DNA from: a virus
Virus record (IMG/VR): IMGVR_UViG_3300036668_000293
Location: 1 to 34,033 of that record
Reading direction: 5' to 3' (one strand)
DNA length: 34,033 nt
Positions 20,184 through 28,385 of the stretch are shown piece after piece. The stretch's first letter is position 1, and each line of letters opens with the position of its first letter. The position numbers were made by a program, and so were the translations under genes. Below the pieces are notes generated by a model. It worked only from the letters and a program-made list of their open reading frames with translations, searched no databases and had not been told where the DNA came from.

Positions 20184-22156
20184 TATTTAGCTTTTAATAG
20201 TTCAATTTCTTTCTCTAAATTCCTGATTTTCTCAACTAAAATTTCTATGTAGTTAACGCTTAAATACCCCTTATCGTCTTTATTAACTTGATCTGGATTT
20301 TTTGCTCTTACTCTTTGAGCGATGTAGCCTATGTGAATTTTATTGTCTCGTTTGTCTTTCCAAGTGTAATAAATTACATCTCCATCACGTTTAATGATGT
20401 TTTTTAAACGCCTGTCTGATGATTGGAAAAATGATGTTGCCGTTACTGTGCCACTAAACTTCCCATTACCTACTACGTCAAGGTTTGCTGTTGCGTTTGG
20501 TTGGTTTATGCCTACGAAGCCGTTTGATAATATTGAAAATTTCTCGGTAAATGCCCCACTGTCTCCCGTAAAAAATTGAATAGCACCACTATTAACATTA
20601 GCATTGCCTTGTTTAACTTGTATTCTAGCTAGTTCAAAACCAGACCCGTTATTATTATTGAACTTAATAGATGTAGCTATATCATTGTTATTTGTTGTAG
20701 TTCCACTAAACTTTCCATTACCTACTACGTCAAGTCTTTCTGTTGGTTCTAGTTGGTTTATGCCTACGTTGCCGTTTCTAGTAAATCTAAATAGTTCAGC
20801 TGTATCATTTCTAATCACTAAATCATCCCCATTATTATTTCCTCCAAAATACATATCTGAAAAAAACCTACCCCTAAATGTAACACCATTAAAATTTGAT
20901 ATTACTGACCCATAATCCATAAATAAACCATTATTTTGTTGCGTGCTATTTAAAGACGTAGAATTAAACCTGCCTGTGCCGTCAAATATTGGATTAGTTA
21001 CATTTGCTTTTGATGACGCTAACCCGCTATATTGTGTATTGGTAGCGTTGTCTCCTGTATTCGTATTTATTGCTGAACCTGTGCCAGTTGCGTATTGAGC
21101 GTTACTTGCACTCGTAATTAAACCTTTACCATTTACAACTACATTATTAAATGTTCCTATATTAGCGTTAACCGTTGCTAGAGTCAAAGTTGTTGCCCCC
21201 GTAGCGTCTCCTATGTGAGTGGCGTTTGTTGTTTTAGCCGTATTAGCCACAATCGCATTAGATTGCGCTGTGGTTATTCCAATTTTAGCAGTGTTTAAAT
21301 TAACTGCGCTTGTAAAATCAGTATTTGGAACATTTCCAAGTCCCACATCCCCGCTATTTAAAACAACCGCACCCACTTTTCCTGCTACACTTGTAACTGA
21401 GGATGCTGGCGTTAGTAATTCACTCCAATTTCCTAAAACAGATGAAGGCGTTTGTCTTAATATAAACGCCCTACTGACATCTGATCTAATAGCAATATCC
21501 CCCTGCTCCGCTAAACTTAATGCTAACATTTCAACTTGAGAGGTAACTGGGAATGTTTCTGAAATTGCTAAAGCTGGTATCTGACTATTTGGAATTTTCC
21601 CGTCAGCTCCAAGAGTAGCTACCCCATTAGCTACTGCCTTTTCAGAATTGTTTATTTTTGTATTTAGTCCATTAGTTACCATTGTATTTGTAGCAAAATC
21701 CCCTGACGCTTGCTTAGCATCTAAAGCCGTTTGCAGTCCTGTTACCGTTGCAATTGCCTGTACGCCTGTATGCGTGGTCCTATCTCTTAACTGTGCATCG
21801 GTGCTGTTTACAGTTCCTGTCGCTATTGTAATATTACCACTTAACGCCTGACCGTTAACAGTAGTTGTTTTATCAACTTTAGCATTAAGCAAATTATTAG
21901 CTATTGCAACCGTGTAAACTTCTGGATTAGTTTCAGCCGTTGTAGTCCTAACCGTTCCGCTTGTTGTGGCGTTGGCTTGTGGTACTAAACTAGATTTTAA
22001 AACCCATTTTAATTCTCCTGTAACTGGATCTTGTACCACAACTCGATTTGCTAAATTATCCTCAATATTTTGAGTAATTCTTAACTTGTTAAACGCCGTA
22101 GGATTTGTTTGCGCAAATCCTGTAACCGCTAATAATAATAATAAATACTTTTTCAT
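20183..22156 (-). CDS. Tail fibre / spike with S74 intramolecular chaperone
   Basis: A 657-residue protein. It starts with a signal-peptide-like MKKYLLLLLAVTGFAQ. The long middle is low in charge and repetitive, with VDAK-, NTAK- and TGT-type motifs, and two copies of a GINQ...LDVVGNGKFSGT unit around residues 465-575. The C-terminal 79 residues are a peptidase S74 chaperone domain: SSDRRLKN, HIGYIAQRV and a final helix (EILVEKIRNLEKEIELLK). Such domains fold trimeric fibres and then cut themselves off. It probably binds the host surface. Flavobacteria also export proteins of this type, so capture from a host is possible. Confidence 0.8.
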   Translation of the reverse strand: MKKYLLLLLAVTGFAQTNPTAFNKLRITQNIEDNLANRVVVQDPVTGELKWVLKSSLVPQANATTSGTVRTTTAETNPEVYTVAIANNLLNAKVDKTTTVNGQALSGNITIATGTVNSTDAQLRDRTTHTGVQAIATVTGLQTALDAKQASGDFATNTMVTNGLNTKINNSEKAVANGVATLGADGKIPNSQIPALAISETFPVTSQVEMLALSLAEQGDIAIRSDVSRAFILRQTPSSVLGNWSELLTPASSVTSVAGKVGAVVLNSGDVGLGNVPNTDFTSAVNLNTAKIGITTAQSNAIVANTAKTTNATHIGDATGATTLTLATVNANIGTFNNVVVNGKGLITSASNAQYATGTGSAINTNTGDNATNTQYSGLASSKANVTNPIFDGTGRFNSTSLNSTQQNNGLFMDYGSVISNFNGVTFRGRFFSDMYFGGNNNGDDLVIRNDTAELFRFTRNGNVGINQLEPTERLDVVGNGKFSGTTTNNNDIATSIKFNNNNGSGFELARIQVKQGNANVNSGAIQFFTGDSGAFTEKFSILSNGFVGINQPNATANLDVVGNGKFSGTVTATSFFQSSDRRLKNIIKRDGDVIYYTWKDKRDNKIHIGYIAQRVRAKNPDQVNKDDKGYLSVNYIEILVEKIRNLEKEIELLKAK

Positions 22157-22162
22157 TTTTGT

Positions 22163-22738
22163 TTAATTTGTTATATAAATTTCGTCTAGGTTAATAAGAT
22201 TATTTGTGATTGTTAAAATATTAGATGATTGATTCCATTCAGAAATATTATATAAAAACGCTTTATTTAGCAATACGCTTTTGACTATAAATCCAATTGG
22301 CAAAATTACATCATTAGTAGTCCCATCGCTTATAACTAAAATAGGGTTAAAAACATCTGAATTACTTTGTGCGTTTGTAATCCAATCAAAACCGTTCCAT
22401 TGCCATAACTCTACTGGTAAGTTGTCAATAAACGACAATTCCATATAAAAATCACCATAATTAAAACTAGCAGGAGGAGTGTTAATTGGCTTGTCGTTTC
22501 CAGTAAATAATTGAATATTGTTATTTTCTGAACTGGTAATTAATGAATTAATAGCGCCAACTAAATTATTGTTTTCAGCGGTTGTAAGATTGCTTAAATT
22601 ACCTATTGAATTATTTACAAAATCGGTTATTATTTTTAAAATTGGATTTAAAACATTTGCAGTAATTTCATTGTTACCATTAGCAACTATGTAAGTGTTT
22701 ATTTGCTGAATTGCATCGCTATAACTTGGTGTAGTCAT
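22163..22738 (-). CDS. Fibre-associated structural protein, 191 residues
   Basis: The N-terminus (residues 5-70: IQQINTYIVANGNNEITANV, then LNPILKIITDFVNNSIGNLS) has the helical pattern often found at the head of tail-fibre proteins, where it attaches to the tail. The rest is beta-rich with a WQWNGFDW motif. It has no signal peptide. The gene lies 6 bases before the fibre gene and 2 bases after the paralogue of the 25.5-kb virion protein. A fibre adaptor is a reasonable inference. Confidence 0.6.
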   Translation of the reverse strand: MTTPSYSDAIQQINTYIVANGNNEITANVLNPILKIITDFVNNSIGNLSNLTTAENNNLVGAINSLITSSENNNIQLFTGNDKPINTPPASFNYGDFYMELSFIDNLPVELWQWNGFDWITNAQSNSDVFNPILVISDGTTNDVILPIGFIVKSVLLNKAFLYNISEWNQSSNILTITNNLINLDEIYITN

Positions 22739-22740
22739 TA

Positions 22741-23346
22741 TTAGTAATTATTAAAATCGTTGTTGAAATCATTGTTAAAATCTCCGCTTGGAACGAATGG
22801 TAAATCTAAAAATAAATTATCAAAATCAATAGAATCTCCTAAATAAATAAAAGGAAGTTCGTCTTCTAAAGCATCGCTATTTGATGTTAATTTTAATATC
22901 GCTCCGCCATCTGCATTTTGCGGATCGTAATTATAATTGTCGTTTATCAAACCAAATTCAAATCCATAAATTTCAATAGCTCCATCTTTCAATCTTAATG
23001 CAGCAAAATAATCTGAACTATCTATTTGCTTTAAAATGCATTTTATTTCTTGTGAAATCCCGACTATTGGTAAAATTACTGAATGCTTATATTGAGGAAT
23101 GTTTTCTTTTCTTAACATTTCGCTACTTCCAAAAATAACGCTAGAGTTTTCAGTAATGGAATATGAAAAACCTTTTAAGTTTGGTTTTAAATTAAAAATA
23201 ATTCCATGCCTACATTCGCTATCTGTAGAGGTTAAAATTTGCTTATTTAAAACATCCTCACGATTAATTAAAATAACATTTTGCTCGTAATTCTTTACTA
23301 CGGAATCACAAAATTTTAAACCTTTTTTTAGTTTTTCGCAGCTCAT
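22741..23346 (-). CDS. Virion protein, divergent paralogue of the 25513-26100 product
   Basis: A 201-residue protein that aligns over its last 120 residues with the 195-residue product of 25513-26100. Shared elements include QYKH, KC.L, Y.AA, DG..EIYG...GL, YD.Q...GG....L.S, and a C-terminal P.IY and FD..F. The two genes flank the portal and connector genes. It ends in a short repeat, FNNDFNNDFNNY. Both are probably virion proteins (a tail-tube, decoration or fibre-base role is possible). Overlap with the connector gene is 4 bases (ATGA). Confidence 0.65.
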   Translation of the reverse strand: MSCEKLKKGLKFCDSVVKNYEQNVILINREDVLNKQILTSTDSECRHGIIFNLKPNLKGFSYSITENSSVIFGSSEMLRKENIPQYKHSVILPIVGISQEIKCILKQIDSSDYFAALRLKDGAIEIYGFEFGLINDNYNYDPQNADGGAILKLTSNSDALEDELPFIYLGDSIDFDNLFLDLPFVPSGDFNNDFNNDFNNY

Positions 23347-23933
23347 TGTTTATTAATGTTTGAACTTTTAAAACCAAATCCTTTTGCCTTTGTTTTTCCA
23401 CAATCTTCAAGTCCACAACTGCAATTATTAGCGCAATTGTTATAATCGAAAATTTCTTTATTTGAACATAAAAAATAACCGATTTTATTAAAAGTGATTA
23501 ATCCCATATTTCGGTATTTTTCAGAAAATTGATTTAACGCTTTCATATCCTGTGGAATTGAAAATTCATTAGTCTTTTGAACTAATCCGTTTGGCGTGTC
23601 TGAAAATCCATTTAATACAATGTATCTAGCATAAGAATAATAAGCTGTTAAATTATAAATACCTTGGAACGCTCTTTGCTTACCTTTACAGTCAGTATAA
23701 AATCCACCGTTTAAAAGTTCTAATTTTTTAGCGTAATTTAAAGGAATTGGTAGATTGTTATTAAAAATATACGCTTCCACTTCTGCGATTATTAAAGTAA
23801 TATCAGTCCAATAACCACAAAATAATTCCTGCAAATCAAAATTAATTGCTTCATTTTCTGCAACTGCTAGTTTTGATAAATCACAATGTTTTGCGATTAT
23901 TCCAATTCCTTTATATTGTTGTTGGTTCAGCAT
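23343..23933 (-). CDS. Head-tail connector-like protein (DUF6712 type)
   Basis: A 196-residue protein with the pattern of DUF6712-type head-tail connectors: NFDLQELFCGYWTDI, LLNGGFYTDCKGKQRAFQGI (as two parts), YYSYARYIVLNGFSDTPNGLVQK and KYRNMG. These helical proteins stack under the portal and link the capsid to the tail. The start overlaps the portal gene by 23 bases, which supports the joint role. The Cys-rich end (CANNCSCGLEDCGK) is unusual and may bind metal. Confidence 0.68.
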   Translation of the reverse strand: MLNQQQYKGIGIIAKHCDLSKLAVAENEAINFDLQELFCGYWTDITLIIAEVEAYIFNNNLPIPLNYAKKLELLNGGFYTDCKGKQRAFQGIYNLTAYYSYARYIVLNGFSDTPNGLVQKTNEFSIPQDMKALNQFSEKYRNMGLITFNKIGYFLCSNKEIFDYNNCANNCSCGLEDCGKTKAKGFGFKSSNINKQ

Positions 23934-25068
23934 AAGTGATATTTTTAATAATGCAAGGAAAACCTAAATAAGTAATTGTTTGCTCTAATTTTGAACGTTC
24001 TTCTTCGGTCTGCTCATCATAGAATTTCTTTTGTTCTAAATAAGTTTGAGAGTTTGCGCCAAACAAACTATCGTCTGATTTTATTAATTGCTTTGGAGCA
24101 TTATTTGCCGCACCAATTATATTATCTCTCAAATCCTTAACAGTTTCTGTGAACATTTTTTCGTCAAACTCGGCTTTTACTTGCCCGACTTTAAAAATTT
24201 TGTCAATATCCTCTGTTGCTCCAACGCTTAAATGATAAACGCCTCCTATATTTTCAGAACCTAGCCACTTTTGAACGTCAGATTTTACAATTTCCTCATC
24301 CTCTTCGTCTAAACCCGAAGTTATAACGTATGTTTTTCCTAAAAATCCAGTTCTAAATTGACGGTTTACATACATTCCTTTGCGAAATTCGGTGTCCATG
24401 TCGTTATAAACTGAATCAAAAGGCGATAAAGCATACTTAAATTCAGGCGTTAAGTTCATATAGTACACTTGGCCACGATAAGATGGCATCATTACGCTTA
24501 AATCGTCTGTTTCTTCACCTTTATAATCAGCTTTTATTTGCGCTATGATTACATTTTCATCTTTTGAAAATGGATAAAACCATTTTTCTTTTGATTTTTT
24601 AGCAAACATATATTTAACTTCGGTAAAATCTTTATAGTAAAATTTACCTTCGTTACCGTCGCTATCTTCTTTAGCTTTTCTGCATTTTACGTAATCTAAA
24701 ACATCCAATACTGGTTTCAATTTTAAACTTTCGTCTATATTATACCCAATATGGAAGTAAACCCCATTTTGTTTTGAAATATTATATGAAGATAATTTTA
24801 CAATATCAGTTAATTTATAATTCTTAAATGAGTTTACAATATCATTATTACCAATCACACCTTTTCCTGAAATAAATTTAGCCATTAACTTTGAAGCTAA
24901 AGAAGCGGTCGGACTATTTAAAATAGCAAGCTCGATTTCGTTTGGGTACAAATTGTTTTCGCCGTTCCAATATACCGCATTGTCTTTATTCTCGTCTATT
25001 TTTATTAAACGAGAATAAAGTTCAATGAATTTTGCCCTTGCCTTTGATAAAATTAGATTATTTTGCAT
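23911..25068 (-). CDS. Portal protein (probable)
   Basis: A 385-residue protein with portal-like order: an N-terminal region ELYSRLIKIDENKDNAVYW, then NLYPNEIELAILNSPTAS, a long alpha/beta middle, and a C-terminal helical part IGAANNAPKQLIKSDDSLFG followed by TYLEQKKFYDEQTEEE. This resembles Bacteroidota phage portals, which form the dodecameric ring through which DNA passes. It is shorter than many portals. It lies between the capsid and connector genes. The call rests on motif pattern and context and not on any diagnostic residue. Confidence 0.7.
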   Translation of the reverse strand: MQNNLILSKARAKFIELYSRLIKIDENKDNAVYWNGENNLYPNEIELAILNSPTASLASKLMAKFISGKGVIGNNDIVNSFKNYKLTDIVKLSSYNISKQNGVYFHIGYNIDESLKLKPVLDVLDYVKCRKAKEDSDGNEGKFYYKDFTEVKYMFAKKSKEKWFYPFSKDENVIIAQIKADYKGEETDDLSVMMPSYRGQVYYMNLTPEFKYALSPFDSVYNDMDTEFRKGMYVNRQFRTGFLGKTYVITSGLDEEDEEIVKSDVQKWLGSENIGGVYHLSVGATEDIDKIFKVGQVKAEFDEKMFTETVKDLRDNIIGAANNAPKQLIKSDDSLFGANSQTYLEQKKFYDEQTEEERSKLEQTITYLGFPCIIKNITYAEPTTI

Positions 25069-25077
25069 TTATTAAAT

Positions 25078-25512
25078 TTATTCTTTTAATTTAGAATTTT
25101 TATGTGTTTTACCCTTTGTTTCTACTTCTACATTTTCGGGAAAATTAAATAATTTTTTACGTTCTTTAATTTCTTCTGCTGTACCGTTTTTTAAAAAACC
25201 ATCAATAAATTCAGGTGTTAAAATGTTGTCGTATTTCCGGTGAATAACGTCATCTTTTCTGTAAGACAAAATATTTCCCTCAATTCTTTTAATTGTAATT
25301 CCTTCCATAATTTCTATTATTTTACTTTGTAAAGTTAATGTATTTTTTGAATAAAAAGAAACAAATGTGTTCCAATCAGAATTGAAAGAACAACCCGCAC
25401 AACTTGGCGAATACCCATAAGCTTCTTTAAAAAATTTTAAGTATAACAACATAAGGTTAGAATCTCTTCTAACCTTATCTTTATTTTGCAATATTAATTC
25501 GTCTACTTTCAT
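25078..25512 (-). CDS. Unknown head-region protein with CAGC motif
   Basis: A 144-residue, charged protein with a CAGCSFNSDW element at about residues 38-47 and a basic, Lys-rich C-terminus. Family not recognised. It starts on the base after the stop of the 195-residue virion protein and ends 9 bases before the portal gene, so it is a late head gene by position. A scaffold or assembly factor is possible. Confidence 0.58.
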   Translation of the reverse strand: MKVDELILQNKDKVRRDSNLMLLYLKFFKEAYGYSPSCAGCSFNSDWNTFVSFYSKNTLTLQSKIIEIMEGITIKRIEGNILSYRKDDVIHRKYDNILTPEFIDGFLKNGTAEEIKERKKLFNFPENVEVETKGKTHKNSKLKE

Positions 25513-26100
25513 TTACGCTTGTAGGAATGCAGAATCGAAATCCTCATTTTCCTGACCGACAACTAAAGATTTGTAAATCAATGGAACAAGTCCTTCAGGC
25601 GCAGTGTCTCTACTAGATAAAACTATTGGAGTTCCGCCTCCACCCTCTTGAACATCATAGGTAAAATCACCAGCTACCAATCCATTTTGGATTCCGTAAA
25701 TTTCAACAACTCCGTCCGAAAACTGAAAAGCTACCGCATAATTTCCTTTTCCTAAAGCATCTAAAACACATTTAGAAGCCTCGTCTGCTCCAATAACTAA
25801 TATTTGAGCGTTGTGCTTGTATTGAACAAATCCCAAATCAGAAACCGATTTATCGAAATAACCTTTATAAGTGCTTCCGTTTTCTGAACCTGCAAAACGA
25901 TAACCCGTTTTGCCAGTCTTTAAAGCAAATTGCACATTATAGCTACACAACAATCCCGACGGAGTTGTAATTACTAAAGTCGCTGGGTTAATATCGTTTA
26001 GATTAATAACCACCGCTTGCTGGTAATATCTACGAACGGGCGCAATACAAGACGCATCTTGCCCGTTTTTCAATGTAACACATATACTCGCTACTGCCAT
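25513..26100 (-). CDS. Virion protein, paralogue of the 22741-23346 product
   Basis: A 195-residue protein just after the major capsid gene. Beta-rich segments (YQQAVVINLNDINPA, GDFTYDVQEGGGGTPIVLSS) suggest a tail-tube, decoration or head-tail joining role. The portion from FVQYKH to the end aligns with the 201-residue protein encoded past the portal gene, including the DGVVEIYGIQNGL stretch. Because it follows the capsid gene it may be abundant in the particle. No signal peptide or membrane segment. Confidence 0.65.
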   Translation of the reverse strand: MAVASICVTLKNGQDASCIAPVRRYYQQAVVINLNDINPATLVITTPSGLLCSYNVQFALKTGKTGYRFAGSENGSTYKGYFDKSVSDLGFVQYKHNAQILVIGADEASKCVLDALGKGNYAVAFQFSDGVVEIYGIQNGLVAGDFTYDVQEGGGGTPIVLSSRDTAPEGLVPLIYKSLVVGQENEDFDSAFLQA

Positions 26101-26119
26101 ATTTTTATATTTTTAAAGA

Positions 26120-27193
26120 TTAAACAGTTGCTGCACCAAGGTACACATACTCATTTGTTACAAGTGCTGCTCCAATAGTTGCACCACCTTCAATATAGAC
26201 TTGGTTGTCATCTTGAGAATACCAAACTCTAAAAGCTGGCAATTGGTCAAGTTCAGATGTTCCAATTACAATGTTTGTAGCTGATGTTAAAATCGCTCTG
26301 TAAGGACTTCCCAAACCTAATTGAGAAATAACTCCGTCCAATTCTCTATGAATGTGAACAGGGATTCCAAAAATGCTAATAGCATTGTTTACAGAAAAAG
26401 TTCTTTGAGCAGTCAAACCGTCAGGCGAGTAACACTCACAGTTATACATACTTCTATCTGCTAAACTGTTTAGCCAAGAAATTAAAACACTTGCCATTGC
26501 TTGTGTCATTTCAAATCTTACAGTCGTTGGGTCAAACCAAGGTGCAACCGATGCAACTTGATAAGCTTGATCTAAATAAGCATACACTTCTGGACCAGTT
26601 AAACCTGTTCCTAAAGCGTTTTCAGAAATTACGATTTTCGTTCCGTCCATCGCTTCCGCTTGTGTGAATATACCATCAATTGCTCTTAACAATGGGTAGT
26701 TTGCATTATCAGAAGCAGTAGCTGTATCGCCAAAAAAAGCAGTACGCCACATTGCAGCTTCAAGGTTAGCTGTAAACTTGCCAATGATGTATTGCATCAA
26801 TGCGCTGTTTTCGTCAAGGTCTCCAAAAAGTCTTTTTTGTTGAGAGAAAAATCTCAAAAAGTCTTCCGAAAAACTGTTAACACAAACAGGAATACGACAA
26901 GCAATCATTCCAATTTTCCAAGGTTTAGCCGAAAACCCTAAATCTAAATCGCAAACAGGAACATCACAATCAGCTGGATTTTTATAAGGAAATGATGCAT
27001 AACTAGGAGAATTTGACATAATAGGAATAATATTTCCATTACGAACTCCAGTAATTACTGTATGATTTTCTGCTAACTTTGAAACCTCAAAATTACTTTG
27101 AAAAACCACATTTGCAAGTTCAAGTTTTTCAGCAGCTGTTAAAGAAGTTACTAAACTTGTGATTGCCGAAGCAAAGTTTGTTGTTATTGCCAT
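26120..27193 (-). CDS. Major capsid protein
   Basis: A 357-residue protein with the general pattern of HK97-fold capsid proteins of Bacteroidota phages: an N-terminal helical arm, then KFTANLEAAMWRTAFFGDTAT, a long E-loop and P-domain region, and a C-terminal YIEGGATIGAALVTNEYVYLG end. It lies directly after the protease/scaffold gene with a 3-base gap, the usual partner. Codon composition is somewhat richer in GC than the neighbouring genes, as expected for a highly expressed product. Cysteines are frequent (CDVPVCDLD, CRIPVC, CEC), which may allow disulfides in the shell. Confidence 0.85.
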   Translation of the reverse strand: MAITTNFASAITSLVTSLTAAEKLELANVVFQSNFEVSKLAENHTVITGVRNGNIIPIMSNSPSYASFPYKNPADCDVPVCDLDLGFSAKPWKIGMIACRIPVCVNSFSEDFLRFFSQQKRLFGDLDENSALMQYIIGKFTANLEAAMWRTAFFGDTATASDNANYPLLRAIDGIFTQAEAMDGTKIVISENALGTGLTGPEVYAYLDQAYQVASVAPWFDPTTVRFEMTQAMASVLISWLNSLADRSMYNCECYSPDGLTAQRTFSVNNAISIFGIPVHIHRELDGVISQLGLGSPYRAILTSATNIVIGTSELDQLPAFRVWYSQDDNQVYIEGGATIGAALVTNEYVYLGAATV

Positions 27194-27196
27194 TTT

Positions 27197-28210
27197 TTAT
27201 TTTTTTAAATTGTTTCTTAAACTGGCAATTGCCGAAGCGTTATTGCTTTTTGTTTCTTCTTTTTTAGCGGGTGTTTTTTCAACCGTTGGAGCTGTTTTTG
27301 ATTTCGCTTGGAAATTTAAAATAACACCTGCTTTTGCTTTTACCTCGTTTGACAAATCAACTGCCTTTGCTGTCATAGCGAAAAGTTGCTCTTCTAAAGC
27401 GGCAATAATTGCGTCTTTGTCTTCTAAATCTACAATCTCCTCAACTGGTTTAATTTCTGTAAGTTCCCCAGCTACAAAAACATAAGTTTCGCCTGTTGCC
27501 ATTACAAATTCTCCTTCTGCGTCAGCGCCATCAAAGAATGCCTTTGCACCCACTTTGATAACCGCGCCTTCTTCTAACTCGTAAAAATCGAGTTCCATTT
27601 GGTCCGCTGTAAAAACAATTAGATTTTTAAAACCTAAAAAGTTTTTTGCCGCATTAATTAATTTTTGCGTTTTTGCATTCATATTTAAAAAATTAGTATT
27701 AGTACTCTTGTATTTAGCCACCGCTCTATATGGCTGGATTGTCAAACCGAATTTTACTACTTCTTCGCTTGTCATCATTCTATCCTCGCGCATTAAAGCG
27801 ATAGCCTCGTCATAAGTGAAATTGGTTTCGGATTCGTAAATTTTAGCGAGTTTTATTTCTTCTTTTTCAAGTTCTATTGAAATTGCTTTGAAATCCGAAG
27901 AATTGCCCTCAATTTCCACGCTTGGTAAATGAATCAAAATGCTATTTTCTGAATAGACTTTTTTATTTTTTCCAGCCAACATAATGATTGAAGCAATAGA
28001 CGCAACCATTCCAGTTGCGAAAGTATCGCATCCTTGAGGCAGTGATTTTAAATAGTTGTAAATAGCTTTACCCTCATAAACTGACCCACCCTCCGAATGT
28101 ATGTGAACGTTCAATGTTTTTGAAGTATCAGTAGTCGCCACTAAGTCAATCACTTTTTTTAAAGTAATTTCTGTACCAACTTCGCCAATTAAATAAATAT
28201 CGTTATTCAT
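27197..28210 (-). CDS. ClpP-like prohead protease with C-terminal scaffold-like region
   Basis: A 337-residue protein. Residues 1-175 are a ClpP/S14-type serine protease with the triad Ser71 (TGMVASIAS), His94 (ILIHLPS) and Asp143 (REDRMMTSEE), plus the HSEGGSVYEG loop. The remaining 160 residues contain a beta-rich part and a coiled coil (EDKDAIIAALEEQLFAMTAK) with a basic disordered end, typical of a fused scaffold. It would cleave capsid and scaffold during prohead maturation. The gene opens the head block; no clear promoter was seen for it, although the plus-strand island starts just upstream. Confidence 0.85.
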   Translation of the reverse strand: MNNDIYLIGEVGTEITLKKVIDLVATTDTSKTLNVHIHSEGGSVYEGKAIYNYLKSLPQGCDTFATGMVASIASIIMLAGKNKKVYSENSILIHLPSVEIEGNSSDFKAISIELEKEEIKLAKIYESETNFTYDEAIALMREDRMMTSEEVVKFGLTIQPYRAVAKYKSTNTNFLNMNAKTQKLINAAKNFLGFKNLIVFTADQMELDFYELEEGAVIKVGAKAFFDGADAEGEFVMATGETYVFVAGELTEIKPVEEIVDLEDKDAIIAALEEQLFAMTAKAVDLSNEVKAKAGVILNFQAKSKTAPTVEKTPAKKEETKSNNASAIASLRNNLKK

Positions 28211-28254
28211 ATCGGTAAAATTAAGAAGTATAAAAGTTTTATGTTAAAATAATA

Positions 28255-28385
28255 TTGTTATTAATTTTAAACACTATATTTGCAAAGCAATCTACTACTT
28301 GCGTTAAAATATTAGTCAATAGACTAACCGAAACCCTTAACGATGTGTAGTAGCTCGTTAGGGGTTTTACTTTATAAATAAGATT
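28255..28385 (+). promoter_or_regulatory. Kissing-loop leader RNA, copy A (plus strand)
   Basis: TTG (28255-28257), 17 bases and TATATTTG (28275-28282) form the promoter. Hairpin 1 begins 4 nt later: GCAA/TTGC (28287-28290 with 28299-28302), loop TCTACTAC. A small hairpin TTAGTC/GACTAA (28312-28327) follows. Hairpin 2 (28331-28367) carries GTAGTAG in its loop, the complement of CTACTAC. A competing helix is possible: CTACTAC plus CGTTAA with TTAACG plus GTAGTAG, which would break hairpin 2. The ATG is 18 nt after hairpin 2. Confidence 0.7.
28331..28374 (+). terminator. Intrinsic-terminator-like hairpin in the plus-strand leader
   Basis: A 13-bp stem, AAACCCTTAACGA/TCGTTAGGGGTTT, with one G-U pair and an 11-nt loop, followed by TACTTTAT. 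No plus-strand gene lies upstream, so its only evident role is to attenuate the gene at 28386 or to define the 3' end of a short RNA of about 85 nt. Confidence 0.65.

Noticed and set aside
21219-21851. Plus-strand frames inside the tail fibre gene
   Set aside because: They are shadows of the Thr/Ala/Asn-rich repetitive fibre coding strand, with no start context or family pattern.
28287-28375. Possible tRNA or tRNA-like gene
   Set aside because: There is no T-loop consensus, no CCA-type acceptor stem and the paired arms do not form a cloverleaf; the terminator-like hairpin explains the 3' half better.
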